Shown piece after piece: positions 27,209 to 33,723 of a stretch of 33,723 bases of DNA. The position numbers and the translations under genes are program-made. Below the pieces are notes generated by a model. That model was not told the origin of the DNA, made no database searches, and saw only the letters and a list, made by a program, of their open reading frames with translations. How positions within the stretch are numbered: position 1 is the first letter of the stretch; every line of letters starts with the position of its first letter. This DNA is from Minisyncoccota bacterium (GTDB taxonomy: Bacteria > Patescibacteriota > Minisyncoccia > JAHIHE01 > JAGLIN01). Location: NCBI GenBank assembly GCA_023142995.1, contig JAGLIM010000053.1, positions 1 to 33,723 of the forward strand, written 5' to 3'.

Positions 27209-28012
27209 TTATATAATTACATTATTCAACTCGCTTGCGATACAAATGGGAGAATTTGTTTCTTTTATTCTTTGAAGAATGTTCTCTTCAAGAGTAATTG
27301 GGATATGATTAAGATACAATCTCTTTTGAATCTCAACTGGCAAAGTCAAAAGCTCATTAAAATGAGTATGCGATTGACTGCCAACGGCATAAGACCCTGC
27401 TTCATGAATTATAGGATACTCTCCTTTTTTTGCAAGAAATTCTATTAGCTCTAAATCAAAACTTGTATCTCCAGAATAAGCAAGAACAGGAACACCATTT
27501 CTCAAAATGCAAAATGCAATTGAAAGAAAAGGCGCATGTTTTGTGCTTCTCTTGAAAGTTTCAATTTCAATTCCCAATTCTTCTATCTTAGTCGTCTTGC
27601 CAAGTTCCAATTCAATTAATTTTACATAATCCTCCAATTGTCTTTTCGTTTTCATATCTATTCTATCTGTCTCAAATGCTGTTCTGACCCTCTGCCACAA
27701 CTGTTTGGCAATCTCTGGATGGGTTATCAGAAGAAGCTTTGAATTTTCTCCAAAAACCTTATGCCAGATAAGAGAATCAAATCCCGCAATATGATCAGCA
27801 TCAACATGTGTTATTATCAAAGCATCAACATGTGTAAGTTCACTTTCCGATCTCAATGTTTTCATTCTCGGCAAAGTTGCTGTTATGTGCGCGGGAGCTT
27901 CTATCACGATAGTTTTTCCATTAACCTCTAAAACGGTCAGATTCTCCAGACCGCCAGAACCTACCGAAAACATATCATGATATCCAAATGTCCGTATCGT
28001 TATTCCTTTCAT
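27209..28012 (-). CDS. MBL-fold metallohydrolase
   Basis: ITHVDADHIAGFDSL (HxDxDH-type motif), AYSGDTSFD. Confidence 0.85.
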   Translation of the reverse strand: MKGITIRTFGYHDMFSVGSGGLENLTVLEVNGKTIVIEAPAHITATLPRMKTLRSESELTHVDALIITHVDADHIAGFDSLIWHKVFGENSKLLLITHPEIAKQLWQRVRTAFETDRIDMKTKRQLEDYVKLIELELGKTTKIEELGIEIETFKRSTKHAPFLSIAFCILRNGVPVLAYSGDTSFDLELIEFLAKKGEYPIIHEAGSYAVGSQSHTHFNELLTLPVEIQKRLYLNHIPITLEENILQRIKETNSPICIASELNNVII

Positions 28013-28042
28013 TTTGTGTTCCTCCTATTGCTATAAATAAGT

Positions 28043-28474
28043 TTAATCGATTTTTTTTCTCATCCATACGTGACCTTCACTACTTTGTTTTACAATTTCA
28101 AATCCCTTCTTCCTGTAATATGAAATAACACCGCAAATTTTTGCCGTTAATACTCCTATATTTTTATATTCTTGAGATCTTGCAATTGAATCTACTAAAG
28201 TAATAATTTGTTCTCCAAGTCCTAACCCTTTGCGTGTAAACTCTTTCAAAGAGTAAAAAACAAAATACAAAGAATTATTTCTTTCTTTTAGATAAAGAAT
28301 TCCAACTATTGTGTTTCCACTATAAACAAAGTAATGATCTTTAGTTCTCTTAACTTCTATATCATAATTCTCATTACCTCCTGCACAGATGAAATGCTCT
28401 TCCCATTCTCTAAATTCCATACAATTTTCATCTTCTTGTGATATCTTTTTAATGAATATTGTTTGTTTAATCAT
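28043..28474 (-). CDS. GNAT family N-acetyltransferase
   Basis: VGILYLKERNNSLYFVFYSLKEFTRKGLGLGEQI... YYRKKGFEIV. Confidence 0.75.
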   Translation of the reverse strand: MIKQTIFIKKISQEDENCMEFREWEEHFICAGGNENYDIEVKRTKDHYFVYSGNTIVGILYLKERNNSLYFVFYSLKEFTRKGLGLGEQIITLVDSIARSQEYKNIGVLTAKICGVISYYRKKGFEIVKQSSEGHVWMRKKID

Positions 28475-28518
28475 TAGCTCACGCTCATTGAATTATAGCA
28501 AAAGTTGAAATTTAGATC

Positions 28519-28746
28519 TCAACTCCCACCATCTTTCACTTTTGCTGTTATTGTTGTGCTAAAATCGAATTCTACTTTCTCTCCTTTTATTGCATAAGGA
28601 GGATGATTTTCATTATAGTGTCTCACGACCCATTCTTTCACCTCATCAATAGTTTCAACAGATCTTAGAACTTGATAACAACCACCCGCAATCTGTCCGC
28701 AATCACCACAACGACCAACATTCCATTTTATTAAATAATATGTCAT
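28519..28746 (-). CDS. Hypothetical protein (75 aa)
   Basis: GGAGGAAAG SD before ATG; in a same-strand run. Confidence 0.55.
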   Translation of the reverse strand: MTYYLIKWNVGRCGDCGQIAGGCYQVLRSVETIDEVKEWVVRHYNENHPPYAIKGEKVEFDFSTTITAKVKDGGS

Positions 28747-28788
28747 TCTTTCCTCCGATAATTTGAGGAGACAGAGCAGAACTCCGCC

Positions 28789-29364
28789 TCAACTCATTTC
28801 ATTGTTCATTCTCTCAACGATATCCTTTATTGAAGCCATCTTTCCAATTCCTTCGTCACCGCATTGTAGTGTGCCAGTAACAGGACCAATGACTTTATAC
28901 ATCTGCTCTTTTTTCAATTCTTCCATATTCTTCAGAAAGAATGGGTTCTGCCACATATTAACATTCATCGCTGGAGCAATAAATATTTTTTTGTTGGCAG
29001 GCATTGCCAAAGCAGTTGTCGTCAGAAAGTTGTCGGCGAAAGCATGAACTACTTTACTGATCGTATTGGCCGAAGCCGGAGCGATCAGCATTGCATCCGC
29101 CCACTTGACCAAATTAATGTGTCTCACTTTTCCCTTTTCTTTGGAAAAAGCTCCAGTAAATTCCAGAAGTCCTGATTCCCAAATTTCTAAAAATTTGAAT
29201 ATCTTTCCAGGCTTCCTTGCAAGCACCGAAAGCACAAACAGCCAAGAGGCCTTCGTGGTAATTATTTTCACCTGAAAACCATTTTTTTCAAGTTCATCAA
29301 TAAGCTTGAAGATCATTACTGTTGCCACGCTTCCCGTAATCCCTAAGATTATATTCTTACTCAT
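28789..29364 (-). CDS. coaC: Flavoprotein, phosphopantothenoylcysteine decarboxylase-like
   Basis: ILGITGSVA, WADAMLIAPASANTISKVVHAFADNFLTT, PAMNVNMW. Confidence 0.88.
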   Translation of the reverse strand: MSKNIILGITGSVATVMIFKLIDELEKNGFQVKIITTKASWLFVLSVLARKPGKIFKFLEIWESGLLEFTGAFSKEKGKVRHINLVKWADAMLIAPASANTISKVVHAFADNFLTTTALAMPANKKIFIAPAMNVNMWQNPFFLKNMEELKKEQMYKVIGPVTGTLQCGDEGIGKMASIKDIVERMNNEMS

Positions 29365-29376
29365 AATTCTTTCCTC

Positions 29377-30108
29377 CTATATTTTCCTGCTTATCTCAAA
29401 CAGTAATCTCCTGTACATTTCTTCTCTTTTGGAAACTACTGTAACATTCTTTTCTGCATCAACGAAATAAGCTGCCGCAGTTGTCTCTGAAGTGCCAAAC
29501 TTATTATTAGCAACTACCAAATCGCTGTTGTTTTTAACAAGTCCAGCAAAAGCCTTATCAAGTAGCTCTTTCTCAGTAAGACCAACTTCAAGCTTAAACT
29601 GTACCAGAAAGATCTCTGGATCCCAGTTTTTGATATGACTGATGATCTTCGGTGTTTGAACAGTTTTGATCTCAAGCTTGTCAGACCCTGATCCAATCTT
29701 GCCATCTGTCTTAAGTGGAGCATAATCAGCCACCGCCGCAGAATGAATTACTGCATCAAATTCTGTTGATGAAATATTCTTTTCCATCAAGCTCATTAAC
29801 TCATCAAAATATTGATAGCTAACGATCTCAAGTTTTCCTCCAGAGACAAACATTTTTGTTTTTGAAAGAAAAATACTTTTCATCTTACTTAGAACATCTC
29901 CAAATGATTCATCAACCATAATACTGGTTTCCTTAATAGTATAAGGCCCGAGCAAAAGAGTAACTTGAGCACCAAGTTCCGCAGCAAGAACTGCAATTCT
30001 ATATCCAGTTGTTCCACCAAAAACATTGGTAATCACTCTAACATCATCAACTGAAACCCAAGTCGGTCCAGCTGTCAGCAAAATCTTCTTATTCTTAAGC
30101 ATTCTCAT
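29377..30108 (-). CDS. coaB: Phosphopantothenate-cysteine ligase (DFP domain)
   Basis: KKILLTAGPTWVSVDDVRVITN; AVIHSAAVADYAPL; VANNKFGTSET. Confidence 0.82.
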   Translation of the reverse strand: MRMLKNKKILLTAGPTWVSVDDVRVITNVFGGTTGYRIAVLAAELGAQVTLLLGPYTIKETSIMVDESFGDVLSKMKSIFLSKTKMFVSGGKLEIVSYQYFDELMSLMEKNISSTEFDAVIHSAAVADYAPLKTDGKIGSGSDKLEIKTVQTPKIISHIKNWDPEIFLVQFKLEVGLTEKELLDKAFAGLVKNNSDLVVANNKFGTSETTAAAYFVDAEKNVTVVSKREEMYRRLLFEISRKI

Positions 30109-30126
30109 TATTCTATCCTCCTTAAA

Positions 30127-30990
30127 TTATTTCTTCACTCCAAGAACCTTCAATATATTTCCAGAGAGAATCTGCTTTTTCTCTCTGCTATCAAGATCAA
30201 GTCTTTCTTCCAAAGAATCAACCAATGAAAGATATGCTTTATGCGAAGAAATAGGCCAATCTGTGCCAAAAATAATTTTCTCCGTTCCCATAAGATCTAC
30301 AAACACATCTGCGATCGTCTTGACAATATATTCTTCATTCTTTCTTTTCCATTTCTCACTCCTTCCTTGATTCTTAGTTGTATTGCTAACAAGTCCAGAA
30401 AAGTCTAAATAGACATTAGGATTCTTGTGAGCAACAGCAGTCGCCTGACGAATATCAGGATCACCAAGATGACTGATCACTATTCTCAGCTCTGGAAATT
30501 TATCCGCGACATCATCAAAATAGATCGGTCGCGAAAACCGTATTCCACCAGAACTCTTATAAGCCAATCCACTATGGAACATCACAGGAACTTCGAACTT
30601 TGCCGCCAGCTCGTAGATTTCGTCAAGCTTCTGATCATTCGGATATACAAACTGATATCCTGGATAAAGCTTGATCCCAACAATTTGATCTTCTAGAAGC
30701 AAACGCTCCAATTCAGAAACTCCTTTTTGCAAATGATTCTCCGCATCCAAGCTTCCAAAAACTACAATATTATCATAGCCATTAGTCAAAGAAAGAATTT
30801 GTTCGTTACTAATACTTCCAGTCTTTCTTGGGAAATAGGCAGCCAGAGCAATAGCAACATCAATCCTGTTCTCTGTCATACTTCTTTCCAGCTCCTCTAT
30901 CCTTGCTCTACTTTTAGGATAAGTACTAAGATGAACATGGTTGTCAATAATACTTGCCCGCTTTAACATTTTCTTAACTTCTTTTCTCAT
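30127..30990 (-). CDS. Amidohydrolase family (TIM-barrel) protein
   Basis: IDNHVHLSTYP, VMFHSGLAY, IVISHLGDPD, IIFGTDWPIS. Confidence 0.85.
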   Translation of the reverse strand: MRKEVKKMLKRASIIDNHVHLSTYPKSRARIEELERSMTENRIDVAIALAAYFPRKTGSISNEQILSLTNGYDNIVVFGSLDAENHLQKGVSELERLLLEDQIVGIKLYPGYQFVYPNDQKLDEIYELAAKFEVPVMFHSGLAYKSSGGIRFSRPIYFDDVADKFPELRIVISHLGDPDIRQATAVAHKNPNVYLDFSGLVSNTTKNQGRSEKWKRKNEEYIVKTIADVFVDLMGTEKIIFGTDWPISSHKAYLSLVDSLEERLDLDSREKKQILSGNILKVLGVKK

Positions 30991-31101
30991 TAATTTATTG
31001 CCTCCTTATTTAGTTGTTAAAGAACACAGAAATCTTGTAAATTCCTGTTTTCTAAATCTCAGCTTTCTACTAAAAGCTTAGATCCAGAAAACAAAATGCT
31101 A

Positions 31102-31134
31102 CAAAAAACGACCGCTTTAAGCGGTCGTTTTTTG
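31102..31134. terminator. Bidirectional terminator
   Basis: AAAAAACGACCGCTT-T-AAGCGGTCGTTTTTT. Confidence 0.85.
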
Positions 31135-31177
31135 TTTAAATAAGTGCACTTTGGTCAACACATTCTAAAAGCCACAC

Positions 31178-31272
31178 TAAAAACAACGACCGCTAATAAT
31201 CGGATAGGGTTGTTAATAGAAAGTTGTCTTCTTTGATAAAACATAATTTTATTATTTTATTATTTTCTCATA
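31178..31272. repeat. Intergenic direct repeat copy 1
   Basis: aaaaacaacgacc ... tttgataaaacataattttattattttattattttctcataa. Confidence 0.8.
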
Positions 31273-31343
31273 AATCAAAACTAAAAAAACGACCAAATGG
31301 TCGCTGTAAGAATCTGATGTAATAAATATTATTTACAACAACT

Positions 31344-31440
31344 CAAAAACAACGACCATTGGCGTCCAATACAATTAGATAGCATTTTTTGTTGTTTTTG
31401 ATAAAACATAATTTTATTATTTATTATTACATTTTCATAA
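31344..31440. repeat. Intergenic direct repeat copy 2
   Basis: aaaaacaacgacc ... tttgataaaacataattttattatttattattacattttcataa. Confidence 0.8.
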
Positions 31441-31478
31441 TATCATATAAAAACAAACTGTCAAATTTTTTAAAATTA

Positions 31479-31949
31479 TTATTTGATCTTCTTCTTTTTT
31501 ATTATGCTTCTGACTTTTTCAACAATTTCATCAACAGTAAAATGCGCTTTTATAATATAGTCCTCAGCTCCCATATCAAGTCCTTTTTTCACTTCATTGT
31601 CTTGTCCTAGATTAGTAAGCATAATTATAGGTATAAGAGCAGTTTCTATATTTTCTTTTGTCTGTTTTAATATGTCGAAACCATCCATCCCAGGTAAAAT
31701 AACATCCAACAAAACTAATTGGGGCTTAGTATCTTTAATTTTTTTGAAAGCATCAAGTCCATCTGAAGAAGTTGCAACATCAAAGCCTTCTTTTCTCAAC
31801 TTAATTTCGCATATATCTCTTAAAAAGTCATCATCTTCAACAAGTAATACTCTAATTCCTACCTCTTTAGAGGTTTCTTCCTCTTCTTCTTCAAATTGTA
31901 ACAACTTTTTATTTTCTATTATAGATATCTTTTTTAGCATATTCAACAA
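31479..31949 (-). CDS. Response regulator receiver (CheY-like) protein
   Basis: VLLVEDDDFLRDICE, LVLLDVILPGMDGFDIL, IIMLTNLGQ, K in AEDYIIKAHF. Confidence 0.9.
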   Translation of the reverse strand: MLNMLKKISIIENKKLLQFEEEEEETSKEVGIRVLLVEDDDFLRDICEIKLRKEGFDVATSSDGLDAFKKIKDTKPQLVLLDVILPGMDGFDILKQTKENIETALIPIIMLTNLGQDNEVKKGLDMGAEDYIIKAHFTVDEIVEKVRSIIKKKKIK

Positions 31950-32065
31950 TAATTATTTATATTTTTATAAACTGTCTTTAATTTATTACTAATTTCTAAT
32001 AACATATTGTAATACATTATAACATATTATATCTATATAAACAATCAAAAAAATATCATCAAAAA

Positions 32066-32096
32066 AATATCGCGTCAAACGATATTTCTATCTTAT
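32066..32096 (-). terminator. Terminator downstream of tRNA-Arg
   Basis: Minus AAATATCG-TTTGACG-CGATATTTTTTTG. Confidence 0.65.
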
Positions 32097-32157
32097 AAAA
32101 TAATAATTTATACAAGTTTGTTATAAGTTATTAGTTATATGTTATAAGTTAATTTAG

Positions 32158-32229
32158 TGTCCCCGGCAGGAATCGAACCCACATCAAGAGCTTAGAAGGC
32201 TCCCGTTCTATCCGTTGAACTACGGGGAC
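32158..32229 (-). tRNA. tRNA-Arg (TCT)
   Basis: GTCCCCG/CGGGGAC-A acceptor; anticodon loop CTTCTAA; T-loop TTCGATT. Confidence 0.92.
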
Positions 32230-32312
32230 AAAAAAACAAGCAGTGCAAACAATCTATAACGATTCTTAACACTGTTAAATGCTAACAAATATATTAATTT
32301 TGGTCAATAGGA

Positions 32313-32759
32313 CTAAGGTCCGATATCAACATCAATAACATCAACATCAACATCAACATCACTAATTATAATATCATCATCTATTTCTACTGGATCTTCT
32401 TCAGAAACAATATCTGATTCTGCATCATCTTTTTCTGATTCATTGAATACAAAAGGATTTTTATAATCATATTGTTCCTTATTCTTAAAGTTCAATTTAT
32501 CAACATTAATTTGTTCGATCATTTTTAAACTTAAACGGTTTGCTGATTTTAAATTTGCAATCACTTTATCTTCTGATTCAATATAGTCAATATACTTAAT
32601 TTTGACATACGCATCTTCATAAACAACCTTGAAAGAAAAAAGAATGATCGCAAAAAAATAAAAAAGAATGATCAATGATTTATATTTAATAAACTTTGAA
32701 AAAATCTTATTTATAATTTTCTTATCAAATTTTATTTTGATTTTTTTTAGTTTCTTCAT
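32313..32759 (-). CDS. Hypothetical membrane protein in pilus-assembly cluster, Asp/Val repeat C-terminus
   Basis: N-terminal TM; position after PilN/PilO-like genes; tail DVDVDVDVIDVDIGP. Confidence 0.6.
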   Translation of the reverse strand: MKKLKKIKIKFDKKIINKIFSKFIKYKSLIILFYFFAIILFSFKVVYEDAYVKIKYIDYIESEDKVIANLKSANRLSLKMIEQINVDKLNFKNKEQYDYKNPFVFNESEKDDAESDIVSEEDPVEIDDDIIISDVDVDVDVIDVDIGP

Positions 32760-32777
32760 TTTTTATGATTATTACTT

Positions 32778-33302
32778 TTATTTCCAAGCATAAACCTTTA
32801 AACTTGCTTTTATGTTTATATTTTCGTTATTACTAGAAACCGTTATATTTTCAATATCATTTTTATATTTTAGATTCTCCATATAATCAAAAAAATGCAT
32901 TATTTGATTAAAATCACCAGTGATATTAATACTATAGTTTATATAAGAAAGCTCCTTATTAATATCATTTATATCTTTACTAACCATTATTAACTTGACA
33001 CCAGTCTCATCTGTAACGTTTTCCTTAACTTCTGTTATAAAATTATATATTTCAGAATATTCTATAATGTTGCTTGATATTTTATCAATATTGCTCTCAA
33101 GTTTTTGATAGTTTTCTTTTATATTATTAATTTGCTTATTTTGCATATCTAATCGCTTTATCTCCTCTTTCTTTTCTATTATCTCAACAGTTTTAAGTTT
33201 TATTTCATCTGATAGATAAACAACGCTCACATAAAATATTGACAATAATATTGCTAGTGTTGAAAATACTTTTAAATATATTTTTTTTTCAATTCTACTC
33301 AT
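32778..33302 (-). CDS. PilO-like type IV pilus assembly protein
   Basis: Single TM, coiled-coil, then FNQIMHFFDYMENLKYKNDIENITVSSNNENINIKASLKVYAW typical of PilO. Confidence 0.65.
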   Translation of the reverse strand: MSRIEKKIYLKVFSTLAILLSIFYVSVVYLSDEIKLKTVEIIEKKEEIKRLDMQNKQINNIKENYQKLESNIDKISSNIIEYSEIYNFITEVKENVTDETGVKLIMVSKDINDINKELSYINYSINITGDFNQIMHFFDYMENLKYKNDIENITVSSNNENINIKASLKVYAWK

Positions 33303-33375
33303 GAGAATATTTTTTACAGTTATGAAAACTAATTTAAAATAAGATCTTAAAAGTGAAAAAATATAATATTATATT

Positions 33376-33723
33376 TTATCTTTCCATATTTAGATTATAT
33401 TGAAAGCTTTTATTATCGTAATTTGTTGGATCAACAGCAAAACCTGAAAAAACTTTTGAATTTTTTAAATTTTCTTCTAGTGCAAGTAAATCATCCATCG
33501 TTAATGATTCTCCAATAATCTTTACTGCTAATATATTATAATTTTTATTTTCAATTTGCTTTGCTCTTCTGCTACTTGACGAAGTAGTAATTTTAATACT
33601 TGGCCCTATACTAACATTATTGATTTTAATCCCATCTGGTATAACACTAGTCAAATCTTCAAGAACATTCAGCCAAATTGGATGCATTTTTTCCAGCTCT
33701 GTATATGCCCTTATCTTAGCTTC
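33376..33723 (-). CDS. PilN-like protein, 5' end outside window
   Basis: Frame open to window edge (EAKIRAYTELEK|MHPIWLNVLEDLTSVIPDGIKINNVSIG...). Confidence 0.65.
   Translation of the reverse strand, partial: EAKIRAYTELEKMHPIWLNVLEDLTSVIPDGIKINNVSIGPSIKITTSSSSRRAKQIENKNYNILAVKIIGESLTMDDLLALEENLKNSKVFSGFAVDPTNYDNKSFQYNLNMER

Overview
AT-rich bacterial window, probably from a Patescibacteria/CPR-type genome (inferred from gene content and style). Backbone genes: L,D-transpeptidase, ComF, ClpC, RecX, VanW, Maf, PurB, PurL(Q), PurM, a class I/II aminotransferase, a CoA block (CoaD-CoaE fusion, CoaC, CoaB), amidohydrolase, MBL hydrolase, GNAT, a response regulator and PilN/PilO-like genes. There are four tRNAs: Arg-TCG, Lys-CTT, His-GTG and Arg-TCT. 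Between them are single-gene accessory segments, mostly with a TTGACA-N16/17-TATAAT-like promoter, a hairpin-bearing 5' leader, a strong Shine-Dalgarno and a terminator near the stop. At three loci the accessory gene is bounded by duplicated 3'-flank sequence: a 311-aa orphan at 5.4-7.2 kb, an array downstream of tRNA-His at 10.7-13.6 kb, and a nine-heme cytochrome at 23.4-25.1 kb. The cytochrome ends in an archaeal-style PGF-CTERM-like tail. Several small accessory genes appear to use ATT or ATA start codons, and one of these was missed by the ORF track. No CRISPR array, transposase or integrase was seen. Everything here is from reading the sequence by eye; no searches were run.
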